Shown here in pieces: positions 17,206-28,120 of a DNA stretch of 64,000 bases. Under the pieces are notes generated by a model. The model was not told the origin of the DNA. It did not search any database and saw only the letters and a list, made by a program, of their open reading frames with translations. The stretch's first letter is position 1; every line of letters starts with the position of its first letter. Source of the DNA: Cupriavidus sp. D39 (GTDB lineage: Bacteria > Pseudomonadota > Gammaproteobacteria > Burkholderiales > Burkholderiaceae); contig NZ_JAPNLE010000009.1 of NCBI RefSeq assembly GCF_026627925.1, positions 1,674,001 through 1,738,000 of the forward strand, read 5' to 3'. The position numbers were made by a program, and so were the translations under genes.

Positions 17206-17640
17206 ATGACCACCAGCAGCCGCTTCGCCGTCGCCGTCCATATCCTGACCTTGCTGGCCAGCGCCGCCGAGCCCTTGCCGTCGTCGCTGATCGCGGGTAG
17301 CGTGGGCACCAACCCCGTCTTGATCCGCCGCCTGGTCAGCCAGTTGGCCGAGGCGGGACTGGTGAGCACCATGATGGGCAGCAACGGCGGCGCCTCGCTG
17401 GCGCGCGCGGCAGCATCGATCACGCTGCTCGACGTGTTCCGCGCGGTGGAGTCGGCCACGCTGATCGCGCCGCATCACAGCGTGCCCAACCCGGCCTGCA
17501 TGGTGGGACGGGAAATCACCGGCGCGCTGAAGCACGCCGCGGACCGCGCCCAGGCCGCGATGGATGGCGCGCTGGCGCAGATCACGATTGCCGGCATGCT
17601 CGCCGACGTGGAGCGCGCGGCCCGGCAACGCAAGACGTAA
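17206..17640 (+). CDS. Rrf2 family transcriptional regulator (YwnA-like)
   Basis: 144 residues. The N-terminal winged helix reads SSRFAVAVHILTLLA, then NPVLIRRLVSQLAEAGLV and GSNGGASLARAAASITLLDVFRAVE, as in Rrf2 proteins. The three-cysteine iron-sulfur motif of NsrR/IscR is absent; a single Cys lies in PNPACMVG near residue 98. A one-Cys thiol or electrophile sensor is therefore possible, but this is inference. It is followed by an NAD(P)-binding gene with the same operator, so autorepression plus control of that gene is the likely arrangement. Confidence 0.88.
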   Translation: MTTSSRFAVAVHILTLLASAAEPLPSSLIAGSVGTNPVLIRRLVSQLAEAGLVSTMMGSNGGASLARAAASITLLDVFRAVESATLIAPHHSVPNPACMVGREITGALKHAADRAQAAMDGALAQITIAGMLADVERAARQRKT

Positions 17641-17657
17641 AAATTTTTATCCCGATG

Positions 17658-17678
17658 TGTAACCATCGTGGTTTCATA
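17658..17678 (+). promoter_or_regulatory. Candidate Rrf2 operator, copy 2
   Basis: TGTAACCA-TCG-TGGTTTCA matches copy 1 at TGTAAC and GTTTCA with the same spacing and lies 34 bp before the ATG of the NAD(P)-binding gene. Confidence 0.6.
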
Positions 17679-17711
17679 TCGTTATTCAACAGAGCAACAA
17701 AGGAGTTCAGC

Positions 17712-18323
17712 ATGAAGATCGCAATCATCGGCGCCACCGGCCGTGTCGGTACCCGCCTCATCGACGAAGCCCTGAGCCGCGGCCACACGGTCACCGCGAT
17801 CGCGCGCCAGGCCGACAAGCTGCCCGCGCGGCCGGGCCTCGCCACCGTCAATGCGGATGTCGCCAACACCAAGGCCCTGGCAGCCGCCCTTGCCGGCCAT
17901 GACGTGGCGATCAGCACCGTACGCTTCCTGCAGGCGACGGCCGAGCAGATCATCGGCGCGGTCAAGGCCGCCGCCGTGCCCCGCCTGCTGGTAGTGGGCG
18001 GCGCAGGCAGCCTCTACGTGGCACCGGAAGTGCAACTGGTCGACACGCCGCAGTTCCCGGAAATCTACAAGGCCGAGGCCCTGGCCGGACGCGACTTCCT
18101 CAATGCCCTGCGCAAGGAAACCGCGATCGACTGGACCTTCCTGTCCCCCGCCGCCCTGTTCGAGCCGGGCACGCGCACCGGCAAGTTCCGCGTGGGCGAG
18201 GAGACGCTGCTCACCGACGCCAGCGGCAAGAGCTGGATCTCGATGGAGGACTACGCCATCGCCATGCTCGATGAAGTGGAAAAGCCGGCGCACTCGCGCC
18301 AGCGCTACACGGTCGCTTACTAG
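17712..18323 (+). CDS. NAD(P)-dependent oxidoreductase, NmrA/atypical short-chain dehydrogenase type
   Basis: 203 residues. The Rossmann glycine motif GATGRVG begins at residue 7 and the frame ends with a typical YTVAY. The AGSLYV and FLSPAALFEPG segments match the YwnB/YesF-like group of NAD(P)-binding proteins. The substrate is unknown; such genes often sit beside Rrf2 or HxlR redox-responsive regulators. AGGAG lies 6 bases before the ATG at 17712. It is probably under the upstream Rrf2 regulator through the operator at 17658. A strong terminator follows. Confidence 0.85.
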   Translation: MKIAIIGATGRVGTRLIDEALSRGHTVTAIARQADKLPARPGLATVNADVANTKALAAALAGHDVAISTVRFLQATAEQIIGAVKAAAVPRLLVVGGAGSLYVAPEVQLVDTPQFPEIYKAEALAGRDFLNALRKETAIDWTFLSPAALFEPGTRTGKFRVGEETLLTDASGKSWISMEDYAIAMLDEVEKPAHSRQRYTVAY

Positions 18324-18342
18324 GCAGGAAACGGACGGCAAC

Positions 18343-18379
18343 GGCGGGGCCTGCGGCAAGCCGCCCCCGCCTTTTCTTT
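18343..18379 (+). terminator. Terminator of the NAD(P)-binding gene
   Basis: GGCGGGG-CCT-GCGGC, loop AA, GCCGC-CCCGCC, then TTTTCTTT. The T-tract coincides with the stop codon of the truncated GntR gene on the other strand. Confidence 0.85.
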
Positions 18380-18536
18380 AGCCGCCTTTGCCGAGCCGCT
18401 CGGCAACGTCGTTCTCGGTAAAGCGGTCGCCGGACAGCAGGCGAAAGACAAAGATATCGTCGCGCAGGCTGTGATAGGCTACCTGCGAACGCGATGCCCG
18501 CGCGGCAGCACCCTGCCCGCTCGTTTGCGCGCTCAT
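18378..18536 (-). pseudogene. Truncated GntR-type regulator, first 52 residues only
   Basis: The frame MSAQTSGQGAAARASRSQVA is followed by YHSLRDDIFVFRLLSGDRFT and ENDVAERLG, the first half of a GntR winged-helix domain. A GntR protein would continue with VSRTPVRE and an effector domain. Here the frame ends after KGG exactly where the terminator of the convergent gene begins, and nothing GntR-like lies beyond it. It is probably a remnant left by a deletion. It sits 20 bp after the phosphoribosyltransferase gene on the same strand. Confidence 0.55.
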
Positions 18537-18556
18537 TTGCCCGGGCGGCCCGTGGA

Positions 18557-19117
18557 TCAGGCCTGCGAGCCGCCGGCGGCGTGCTTGCCGCGCTTGAGCC
18601 AGGCTGCCAGGTTGTGCGGGCGCAGCGTGTCGTACTCTTCGAACGGCTGGTGAATCCAGGGGTTCGTCGGCAGGAAGGTCACGTGATAGTCCGGCTTGAC
18701 CTTGGAGCAGGCCTTGTACCACAGCACGGACGAGCGGACTTCCGTCACGGCGGGATAACGCTCCTGCAGATGGCGGCCCACGCGTTCCAGCGTGACGCCG
18801 GAATCCACCAGGTCATCGACCAGCAGGATCTTGCCGGAGAGGTCGCCCTTGGTCATGGTGATGTACTGCGCGATATCGAGGTCGCCCTGCTGGGTGCCCG
18901 CCGCCTCGCGATAGCTGCTGGTGGCCAGGATGGCGAGAGGCACGTCGAAGATGCGGGACATCTGGTCGCCGACGCGCAGGCCACCACGGGCCAGGCACAG
19001 GATCTTGTCGAACTTCCAGCCCGACTCGTGGACGTTAAGCGCCAGGCGCGCGATCAGGCTATGGTAGTCGTCCCACGAGATCCACAGGTTCTCGTCGTCG
19101 TTCGATGGCAGGGTCAT
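18557..19117 (-). CDS. Purine-type phosphoribosyltransferase (Gpt/Hpt-like)
   Basis: 186 residues. The PRPP-binding loop is ILLVDDLVDSGVTL near residue 98, with CLARGGLRVGD earlier as the pyrophosphate loop. The enzyme joins a base to PRPP in salvage. The aromatic C-terminal part (YKACSKVKPDY, then NPWIHQPFEEYD) resembles bacterial hypoxanthine/xanthine-guanine transferases, so a guanine or xanthine substrate is likely. It is downstream of purA on the same strand, which fits a purine role. The exact base is not determined. Confidence 0.85.
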   Translation of the reverse strand: MTLPSNDDENLWISWDDYHSLIARLALNVHESGWKFDKILCLARGGLRVGDQMSRIFDVPLAILATSSYREAAGTQQGDLDIAQYITMTKGDLSGKILLVDDLVDSGVTLERVGRHLQERYPAVTEVRSSVLWYKACSKVKPDYHVTFLPTNPWIHQPFEEYDTLRPHNLAAWLKRGKHAAGGSQA

Positions 19118-19170
19118 GATTGTTTTAGCTCTTCGGCTTTAGGCTTATGGTCTGTTGACCGATAAAGTTT

Positions 19171-19190
19171 CGGCCCGCTTGCGCGGGCCG
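19171..19190 (-). terminator. Hairpin between purA and the phosphoribosyltransferase
   Basis: CGGCCCGC, loop TTGC, GCGGGCCG. It has a strong stem but only a short T-containing tail on either strand. Confidence 0.4.
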
Positions 19191-19269
19191 ATTTGCTCTT
19201 GTGCTTTTGCGGTCTTTTACCAGCGCGGCATCTTTCAGCCGCACGGCGCCCTTGCGGGCCAAGACAACA

Positions 19270-20609
<1,340 letters not shown>

Positions 20610-20722
20610 GTTGATTTTGGTCAGTGGGTTAAAAACGTATTTTACTCTCGTTGCAGGTCAACTCCCCGATTTTGGGGAGATCGGCCTGCAACGCGGGGAA
20701 TTCCGCCGCCTGGTGCTTGCGC

Positions 20723-21886
20723 TCAGGCCCCGGCGCTGCGCGGAATCACCGTCCAGCCGCCATCCTGGCGGACCAGTTGGCGGTCGCAGTTGAACTCGTC
20801 GAGCTGGTGCGTATGGCCCGGCAGCGACTGGATGACGATCTCGCCGGCGGCGCGCAGCGCGGTAATCGCGGCACGCAGGGCGGGATCCGCATCCCACGGC
20901 GCGAAAATGGCAAACGCGCGTACTTCCAGCGGCGAAAGCGAGGCAACCTCGCGCAAATCCAGCGAGAAGCCGGTTGCAGGCCGCGCGCGGCCAAAGGCCT
21001 CGCCGACCTTGTCGTAGCGGCCACCGCGCGCCACATAGTTGGGCAAGCCAGCCACATAGGCCGTGAACATCACGCCGCTGTGATAGTGATAGCCGCGCAG
21101 GTCGGACAGATCGATGTTGACGCTCGCCCCGCTCACCTCGGCGGCCAGCGCGGCGAGTTCATCCAGCGCGCGGCCGATCATCGGGCTCGCCGGCAAGGTC
21201 GCGCGGGCGCGCTCGATCACTTCCACGCCGCCGTACAGCGTCGGCAGCGCCAGCAGCGCATCGCGCTCGGCCTGCGGCATGCCTTCGGTCAGCTCGCGCA
21301 GCGCCGATACATCCTTGGTTTCCAGGGCCGCGAACAGCGCATCCTCGATCTTGCGGCTGGATGGCAGCCCGTCCAGCAAGGCTTCCAGGATGCCCGCATG
21401 GCACAGGTCGAGACGAATCTCGGTCAGGCCGGCAACCTGCAGCGTGGCCAGCATCAGGGCCTGGATCTCGACATCCGCTTCCAGGCCGGCATGGCCGTAG
21501 ATCTCCGCGCCAACCTGGATCGGCTCGCGGGTTGCGCGAAAGCCTGCCGGGCGGGCGTGCAGCACATTGCCGGCGTAGCACAGCCGGGTCACGCCGGAGC
21601 GGTTCAGCAAGTGGGCATCGATGCGGGCTACCTGTGGCGTGATGTCGGCGCGCAGGCCCATGGTGCGCCCGGAGAGCTGGTCGACCAGCTTGAGGGTGCG
21701 CAGGTCGAGGTCGTGCCCGGTCCCGGTGAGCAGCGATTCCAGGTATTCCAGCATCGGCGGCATGACCAGCTCGTAGCCGTAGGTGCGGAACAAGTCCAGC
21801 ATGCGGCGGCGCAATTCTTCGATCTTGCGGGCCTCCGACGGCAGCACGTCGGCGATGTTTTCAGGCAGGAGCCAGTGATTGGACAT
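20723..21886 (-). CDS. hisZ: ATP phosphoribosyltransferase regulatory subunit HisZ
   Basis: 387 residues. It is a histidyl-tRNA synthetase paralogue lacking tRNA charging activity; with short-form HisG it makes the active, histidine-inhibited first enzyme of histidine synthesis. Class II motif 2-like region [16 protein letters not shown] and the HisZ segment [14 protein letters not shown] are visible, with [20 protein letters not shown] after it. The anticodon-binding domain of HisS is missing, as expected. Start ATG at 21886 ([16 protein letters not shown]). It lies between hflC and purA, the usual betaproteobacterial position. Confidence 0.94.
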   Translation of the reverse strand: MSNHWLLPENIADVLPSEARKIEELRRRMLDLFRTYGYELVMPPMLEYLESLLTGTGHDLDLRTLKLVDQLSGRTMGLRADITPQVARIDAHLLNRSGVTRLCYAGNVLHARPAGFRATREPIQVGAEIYGHAGLEADVEIQALMLATLQVAGLTEIRLDLCHAGILEALLDGLPSSRKIEDALFAALETKDVSALRELTEGMPQAERDALLALPTLYGGVEVIERARATLPASPMIGRALDELAALAAEVSGASVNIDLSDLRGYHYHSGVMFTAYVAGLPNYVARGGRYDKVGEAFGRARPATGFSLDLREVASLSPLEVRAFAIFAPWDADPALRAAITALRAAGEIVIQSLPGHTHQLDEFNCDRQLVRQDGGWTVIPRSAGA

Positions 21887-22064
21887 GGTAAATCTCTTCA
21901 CTTCACACAGTTGCCGGGCGGCCTTGAGCCACCCGTTGAAATTCGATCCCGCCGCGCGCCGTGCCCGGGGGCGCCGGCCGCAAGCGGGGAGCCAGTCACC
22001 TGGCAGGGCGGATGAGACGGCAGCGGCGCCCTTGGATAAGCATCCGCTGCCACCCTTCCAGCCG

Positions 22065-22094
22065 GACAAAACCCCGGCAAGCCGGGGTTTTGTC
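22065..22094. terminator. Perfect 14-bp hairpin after hflC
   Basis: GACAAAACCCCGGC and GCCGGGGTTTTGTC are exact reverse complements with a 2-base loop. A/T blocks at the stem base make it a terminator for hflC, separating it from hisZ. Confidence 0.8.
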
Positions 22095-22123
22095 GAAACG
22101 CCTGGCGGACGGAGCCGCCTAGC

Positions 22124-23032
22124 TTAGCGACGGCTCGCCGGAGGCGCTGCCGCCGGCGCCGCCGCGCCGCCCGACGACCGCATGTAGCGGAAGAAGTCGG
22201 AATTGGGTTCCAGCACCAGCACGTCGCGCTTGTCGCGGAACGTATTGCGGTAAGCCTCCATACTGCGCCAGAACTGCGCGAACTGGGGATCGCGGCCAAA
22301 GGATTCGGCGTAGATCTGCGACGCGCGGGCATCGCCCTCGCCCTTGATCTTCTGCGCATCGCGATAGGCCTCGGCCAGCACGACTTCACGCTGACGGTCG
22401 GCATCGGCGCGGATCTTCTCGCCTTCGGCCGCGCCGGTGGAGCGCAGCTCGTTGGCCACGCGCTTGCGCTCGGCTTCCATGCGGCGATACACCGACTCGC
22501 TGATTGCGGGCAGCAGGTCGACACGCTTGAGGCGCACGTCGATGATCTCGACGCCCACGGACTGCGCGTAGTCGGCCATCGCTGAGCGGATATTCTGCAT
22601 CACCTTCTCACGCTCGCCGGCCACCAGCTCCGCCACCGTGCGCTTGCCGAATTCCTCGCGGGCGACGGAGTCGATACGCTGGGTCATGCGGTCCTGTGCG
22701 CCGCGGATGTTGCCATTGAAGGCCACGAAGAACTTGCGCGGATCGGTGATGCGCCATTTGACGAACCAGTCCACCACCATGCTCTTCTTCTCGGCCGTCA
22801 GGAAGCGCTCCGAAGCGGCCACGTCGATGGTCAGCAGGCGGCGATCCATGAAGATCACGTTCTGCAGCGGGGGCGGCAGCTTGAAGTGCAGGCCGGGCTC
22901 ACGCACCACCTGCTTGATCTCGCCAAAGGCGAACACCACGGCGTACTGCCGCTGGTCCACCACGAACACCATCGAGGAGCCGATCGCCAGCACGATGAAG
23001 AGGCCGATTACTACGGAAATCAGTCGGTTCAT
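22124..23032 (-). CDS. hflC: Membrane protease modulator HflC
   Basis: 302 residues. One N-terminal membrane segment (residues 4-25) is followed by an SPFH/band-7 domain and a coiled, charged region (VYRRMEAERKRVANELRSTG). HflC pairs with HflK in a large periplasmic-facing ring around the FtsH protease and limits its activity. It is 11 bp downstream of hflK, a clear translation unit. The C-terminal tail is Ala/Pro-rich. Confidence 0.96.
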   Translation of the reverse strand: MNRLISVVIGLFIVLAIGSSMVFVVDQRQYAVVFAFGEIKQVVREPGLHFKLPPPLQNVIFMDRRLLTIDVAASERFLTAEKKSMVVDWFVKWRITDPRKFFVAFNGNIRGAQDRMTQRIDSVAREEFGKRTVAELVAGEREKVMQNIRSAMADYAQSVGVEIIDVRLKRVDLLPAISESVYRRMEAERKRVANELRSTGAAEGEKIRADADRQREVVLAEAYRDAQKIKGEGDARASQIYAESFGRDPQFAQFWRSMEAYRNTFRDKRDVLVLEPNSDFFRYMRSSGGAAAPAAAPPASRR

Positions 23033-23043
23033 GTCGGGGCTCC

Positions 23044-24450
23044 TCAGCGCGAATCGCGGTCACGGTTGCGCAACTGCTCGCGCGACCGGTTATCGCCGTT
23101 GGCATCGGGCGCGGGAGACGTGCCGCCGCCCGCTGCAGGGGCCTGCCCGGTGCCGGCAGCCGGCGCGCGGGCATCCACCTGGGATTGCGACATCAGCTTG
23201 TCCAGCGGCAGATAGAGGAGATTGTTGCCCTGGCGTGAATCCACCAGCACCTTGGTCGAATTGGTATAGATCTGCTGCATGGTCTCGATATAGATGCGAT
23301 CGCGCGTCACCTGCGGGGCCTTGGCATACTCGGCCTGCACCTGGCGGAAACGCGAGGCATCGCCTTCGGCCTGGGCGGTTACCCGCGCCTTGTAGGCTTC
23401 GGCTTCTTCGTTCAGGCGCGCGGCGGTACCCTTGGCGCGCGGAATCACGTCATTGGCGTAGGCCTGGCCTTCGCTGATGGCTCGTTCACGGTCCTGGCTG
23501 GCCTTGTTGACATCGTCAAAGGCGGCCTGCACCTGCTCGGGCGGCTGCACGCTCTGCACGTTGACGGAAATCACGCGGATGCCGGTCTTGTACGCGGTCA
23601 GGATCGACTGGATCGACGTGGCCAGGTTCTGGGCAATCTGCTCGCGGTTCTCGTAGAGCACCGCGTCCATCTTGTTGCGCCCGACGATCTCGCGCACCGA
23701 GGTCTCGGCAGCCTGGGTCACCAGTTCCTCGTCGCCGCCGCGGTCGGTCTTGTTGTAGAACAGGAATTCGCTCGCGTCCTGGATGTCGTATTGCACCGTG
23801 AAGCGGACGTCGATGATGTTCTCGTCCTGCGTCAGCATCGACGCGTCCTTCAGGTTGCTGTCCTTGATCGAGGTGGCACGGCCCACTTCAACCGAGCGCA
23901 CGCCCGACAGGTTGACGATCTCGGCGGACTGGATCGGGTACGGCAGGCGCCAGTTGATACCCGGGCCCGTGGTGTACTTGAACTTGCCGAACTGGAGGAT
24001 GACGGCGGTCTGGCCTTCCTGCACCATGAAGAAACCGCTGGCCAGCCAGATGCCGATCGCCGCGATCACCACCACGCCGGCGCCGATCCCCGAGCCCTTG
24101 CCCGGCGTGCGCGCACCGCCGCCGAAGCCCTGATTGCCGCCACTGCCGTTCTCCTTGCGGCCGAGCAGGCCGTTCAGGCGACGGTTGAAATCGCGCCAGA
24201 GCTCATCGAGATCGGGGGGACCATCCTGGGGCGGACGCTGGTTTTGCTGGCGATTGTTGTCGCGGCTATCCTTGTCCTTGTCTTTGTCTTCGTCATCCGG
24301 GCCGCCCCGACCCCAACGTGGATCGTTCAACGACAGGATCGCGCGCAAACGCTGCCAGGCCGTTCGCGACGGTGCATGGCCGCCGTTGCGGCCACCTGCG
24401 CGGCTGCCAAAGGCATGGCTCGATTCAGAATTCCGGGGAAACAGGGGCAT
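23044..24450 (-). CDS. hflK: Membrane protease modulator HflK
   Basis: 468 residues from the ATG at 24450. The cytoplasmic N-terminus is Gly/Asp/Arg-rich with a KDKDKDSRDNNRQQNQRP stretch. A membrane segment follows near residues 125-142 (GAGVVVIAAIGIWLASGFFM), then the SPFH domain and a long coiled region with EEAEAYKARVTAQAEGDASR. The Pro/Ala-rich tail ends in arginine. It forms the HflKC complex with HflC. An in-frame GTG three codons upstream is an alternative start. Confidence 0.95.
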   Translation of the reverse strand: MPLFPRNSESSHAFGSRAGGRNGGHAPSRTAWQRLRAILSLNDPRWGRGGPDDEDKDKDKDSRDNNRQQNQRPPQDGPPDLDELWRDFNRRLNGLLGRKENGSGGNQGFGGGARTPGKGSGIGAGVVVIAAIGIWLASGFFMVQEGQTAVILQFGKFKYTTGPGINWRLPYPIQSAEIVNLSGVRSVEVGRATSIKDSNLKDASMLTQDENIIDVRFTVQYDIQDASEFLFYNKTDRGGDEELVTQAAETSVREIVGRNKMDAVLYENREQIAQNLATSIQSILTAYKTGIRVISVNVQSVQPPEQVQAAFDDVNKASQDRERAISEGQAYANDVIPRAKGTAARLNEEAEAYKARVTAQAEGDASRFRQVQAEYAKAPQVTRDRIYIETMQQIYTNSTKVLVDSRQGNNLLYLPLDKLMSQSQVDARAPAAGTGQAPAAGGGTSPAPDANGDNRSREQLRNRDRDSR

Positions 24451-24554
24451 GAAGTGCACGGGTCCGGGATAGTTGGAACAAGGGGATTCTAACAGTCATC
24501 GACGCCACTTTTGCCCATTTGGGGCAATCTGGCTGCGATTTCCGTCGAACTGGC

Positions 24555-25813
24555 TCACTGCGTGTCGGGTTCTTCCGGATCCACCCGGGTGTCCTCGCCA
24601 TCGAAATCGCCGAAGGCATCGCCATCGGCGTCGCCGTCCGGGTAGGACTGCGCATCCGCCAGGCGCGGATCCAGCGGGGGCGTTCGGGCGGGCGCTCGGC
24701 CAGCCAGCGCGCCACTTCCACCAACGCCTCGCGCAGGGTATCCAGGCCGATGCCGTCGCGCGCGCTGACGAACACGCGGGTCGGCACGCCCTCCTCGTTG
24801 CGCTCCACCCGGGGGCCCTGCTCGAGCAGTTCCGGCGATGCGTCGATCTTGTTCATCACCACGATCTGCGGGATGTCGTCGGCATTGATTTCGGCCAGCA
24901 CGCGGTTGACCTGCTCGACCTGCTCATGGCGCACGGGGCTGGAGGCGTCGACCACGTGCAGCAGCAGGTCCGCATGCACGGTTTCTTCCAGCGTGGCGCG
25001 GAATGCGGCCACCAGCTGGGTCGGCAGGTCGCGGATGAAGCCCACGGTATCCGACAGGACCACGTTGCCCACGCCGTCCAGGTACAGCCGGCGCGAAGTG
25101 GTATCCAGCGTGGCGAACAGCTGGTCGGCGGCATAGGCGCGCGCCTTGGTCAGGGCGTTGAACAGCGTCGACTTGCCGGCGTTGGTATAGCCGACCAGCG
25201 AGATGCTCAGGGTGTCGTTGCGCGCGCGCGCCCGCCGCTGGGTGCTGTGCTGGCGCTGCAGCCGCGTCAGGTCAGCCTTTAGCCGCTTGGCGCGCTCGTC
25301 CAGCAGGCGGCGATCCAGCTCGAGCTGGCGCTCCCCCGGGCCGCCGCGCATGCCAATGCCGCCCTTCTGCCTCTCCAGGTGGCTCCAGGCGCGGACCAGC
25401 CGCGAGGCCTGGTATTGGACCTGGGCGAGCTCGACCTGCACCTTGCCGACGTGGCTCTGCGCCCGCTGGCCAAAGATGTCCAGGATCAGTCCGGTACGGT
25501 CGATGACGTGGCGCTGCAGGAAGCGCTCTAGATTGCGTTGCTGGGCCGGGCTGAGCGAGTGATTGAATACCACCACGTCGGCATCGAGTGCATCGGCGGC
25601 CTCCTTCAGTTCCTCCGCCTTGCCGGAACCGATGAACAGCGCCGGGTCCGGACGGGACCTGCGCCCGGTCAGCGTGTGCACCGGCGTGGAGCCCGCGGTC
25701 GACGTCAGCAACGCCAGCTCGCTCAGGCTTTCCTGGAAATCATGCTTGCCGAAATCGACACCAACGAGGATGGCGCGGGAAGACTCGGAATTGGAGGTGG
25801 CTCTAGATTGCAA
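24555..25813 (-). CDS. hflX: Ribosome-associated GTPase HflX, one base missing near the 3' end
   Basis: About 419 residues after correction. The HflX N-terminal domain (VGVDFGKHDF, SGKAEELKEA, DRTGLILDIFGQRA) precedes the GGIGMRGGPGERQLE signature and a GTPase domain (VGYTNAGKSTLFNAL, DTVGFIRDLP, MNKID). HflX splits stalled 70S ribosomes. A GGGGG run at 24676-24680 needs one more G: then the end reads PPLDPRLADAQSY and an acidic tail to TGA at 24555. Without it the tail is Arg-rich and overlaps hflK. The start is unclear. TTG at 25813 fits the conserved N-terminus, though Met codons further upstream exist. Confidence 0.88.
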
Positions 25814-26108
25814 ACGGGAGGATCGCGAAACGCGAGAAAGGAAAACGGGTTGGAGGCTACTGGGAGGCAGTGGCTGGTGCCGTGAGGCAGGAGCCTTGGC
25901 CTGGGAAGACGCTTGAAGCGGGGACGCTGTCCGTGGCGGAATGCACCAGGGCGAAGCATGTCCGTGCCCGTGGCCACTTTGCAGCCAGGCCGGGCTGGTG
26001 TTTTTGGTGTCGCGCCGGAGCATCTGGCCCCTGCGCGACACCGGCAACTAGCGGCCGTGTCGCGGTACGACTGGCCTGCCGGAAAACTGCGGTGCTATCC
26101 GCGAATGA

Positions 26109-26348
26109 TCAGCCTTCGGCCGTTTCGTCCACGCGGAAATTCACGGCGCGGGCCGGTACGACGGTGGAAATCGCATGCTTGTAGACCATCTGCGTCACGG
26201 TGTTGCGCAACAGGACGACGTACTGGTCGAACGACTCGATATTGCCTTGCAGCTTGATGCCATTGACGAGGTAGATTGAAACCGGTACGTGCTCTTTGCG
26301 CAGCGCGTTCAGGAACGGGTCTTGTAGCAATTGCCCTTTGTTGCTCAT
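26109..26348 (-). CDS. hfq: RNA chaperone Hfq
   Basis: 79 residues. The Sm1 motif runs from [20 protein letters not shown] through [14 protein letters not shown] and Sm2 contains YKHAIST. The hexamer pairs small RNAs with mRNA targets. GGAG lies 6 bases before the ATG at 26348. It is followed by hflX, as in many proteobacteria. The 205-bp gap to der holds AT-rich sequence where a promoter is expected, but I could not pick one with confidence. Confidence 0.97.
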   Translation of the reverse strand: MSNKGQLLQDPFLNALRKEHVPVSIYLVNGIKLQGNIESFDQYVVLLRNTVTQMVYKHAISTVVPARAVNFRVDETAEG

Positions 26349-26553
26349 GGCACACTCCAAATTTATAGATTTAGTGATAGATGATGGGGACGGTAATCCC
26401 CGATTCAAGTCAAACGGCGCAAACCGCGCCAAAAAAGATCAAAACGGTACCAAGCTAGCATCGCCTCGCAGGGAACCCCTGCTACCGTGAATTTAGCCTC
26501 AGTTCCAAACGAACGCAAACGAAACTTGCCCGCCTGGGCTCCCGCTGCCTGAC

Positions 26554-27897
26554 TCAATCCTTCGAGTCCGCATATGGGTTTTTGTTCGTACGAAATTCGA
26601 TGCGAAGCGGTGTGCCCTTCAGTTTGAAAGCCGAGCGGAAACGGTTTTCGAGATAGCGCCGGTAGGTGTCGGCGATGCCGGAAAGCGAATTGCCGTGCAC
26701 GATGATAATGGGCGGATTGGAGCCACCCTGGTGCGCGTAGCGCAGCTTGGGCCGGGTCGCGCCGACACGCCGCGGCTGCTGGAACTCGACCGCTTCCTGC
26801 AGGATCCGCGTGAGCTGCGGCGTGGGCAGCTTGACCATGGCCGCGGCATACGCGTCATCCACCGAGCGCAGCAGCGCGCTGATGCCCGTGCGCTGCTGCG
26901 CGGACACAAAGTGGAAGTTGGCGAAGTCCAGGAACTGCAGCTTGCGCTCCAGATCGTGCTTGATGCGGTCGCGGCTATGGCCGTCGAGGCCGTCCCACTT
27001 GTTGACGCCAACCACCAGCGCGCGCCCGGATTCCACGATGAAGCCGGCGATGTGCGCATCCTGCTCCGACACGTCCTGCTGCGCGTCGAGCAGCAGCACC
27101 ACGACGTTCGCATCGGCGATCGATTGCAGCGTCTTGACCACCGAGAACTTCTCGATGGCCTCGAACACCTTGCCGCGCTTGCGCAGGCCGGCTGTATCGA
27201 TCAGCGTGTAGGGCTTGCCGCCGCGCTCGAACTCCACGTAGATGGCGTCCCGCGTGGTGCCAGGCATGTCGAACGCAATCACACGCTCTTCGCCGATCAG
27301 GGTGTTGACCAGCGTGGACTTGCCCACGTTCGGCCGGCCCACGATGGCGATCTTGACGCCGCGCTGGGCGCCCTCATCTTCCTCGGCGAGTTCCGGGCGC
27401 TCTTTCACCGCCAGTTCCAGCGCCTCGTCGACCAGCTCGCGCACGCCGTCGCCGTGGGTCGACGAAATGGCATAGGGGTCGCCCATGCCAAGCTCGTAGA
27501 ACTCCGACACCACGGTGGTGTACTTCATGCCCTCGGCCTTGTTCACGGCCAGCATGACGCGGCGCCCGGTCTTGCGCAGGTAATCGGCGATCACCCGGTC
27601 CTGGGGCGCCAGCCCGAGGCGGCCGTCGACGAGGAAGATCACCACGTCGGCCTCGACCACCGCCTGGCGGGTCTGCTTGGCCATCTCGGCAACGATGCCT
27701 TCCTTGGCCACCGGCTCGAAGCCGCCGGTATCGATGGCGATGAACGGACGTTCACCGATGCGGCCTTCGCCATAGTGGCGATCACGCGTGAGCCCGGGCA
27801 GATCGGCGACAAGCGCGTCGCGCGAACGGGTCATGCGGTTGAATAGCGTCGACTTGCCCACATTGGGACGGCCGACCAGAGCGATAACTGGTTTCAT
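26554..27897 (-). CDS. der: Ribosome biogenesis GTPase Der (EngA)
   Basis: 447 residues with two tandem GTPase domains: [13 protein letters not shown] at residues 9-21 and [13 protein letters not shown] near residue 185, each with its own NKxD. The C-terminal KH-like domain contains [20 protein letters not shown]. Der is needed for 50S subunit maturation. The basic C-terminal tail is usual. It is 223 bp downstream of bamB in the same direction. Confidence 0.97.
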   Translation of the reverse strand: MKPVIALVGRPNVGKSTLFNRMTRSRDALVADLPGLTRDRHYGEGRIGERPFIAIDTGGFEPVAKEGIVAEMAKQTRQAVVEADVVIFLVDGRLGLAPQDRVIADYLRKTGRRVMLAVNKAEGMKYTTVVSEFYELGMGDPYAISSTHGDGVRELVDEALELAVKERPELAEEDEGAQRGVKIAIVGRPNVGKSTLVNTLIGEERVIAFDMPGTTRDAIYVEFERGGKPYTLIDTAGLRKRGKVFEAIEKFSVVKTLQSIADANVVVLLLDAQQDVSEQDAHIAGFIVESGRALVVGVNKWDGLDGHSRDRIKHDLERKLQFLDFANFHFVSAQQRTGISALLRSVDDAYAAAMVKLPTPQLTRILQEAVEFQQPRRVGATRPKLRYAHQGGSNPPIIIVHGNSLSGIADTYRRYLENRFRSAFKLKGTPLRIEFRTNKNPYADSKD

Positions 27898-28120
27898 GCA
27901 ATAAACGGAAATGGGGGCCGGCAGATGCCGCCCCCAGGAACTCCGGAGTGATATGGGTCCGACGGCCGGGCGTCGCGCGCCTGGCCACTTTTCCTGTCGG
28001 GCGGCCGGGTTAGCGTTGCAACCCGACCTCGTTCACCTGCACGACCAGGAGGATCGTGCTACCGGATTGGCGCCGCCCATGCCGACAGGTGCACGAGCAG
28101 TCGCCATGATGTTGACCGCC

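Noticed and set aside
21887..22123. A DUF2065 gene between hflC and hisZ, present in some relatives
   Set aside because: The 237-bp gap holds a strong terminator and no frame resembling that family.
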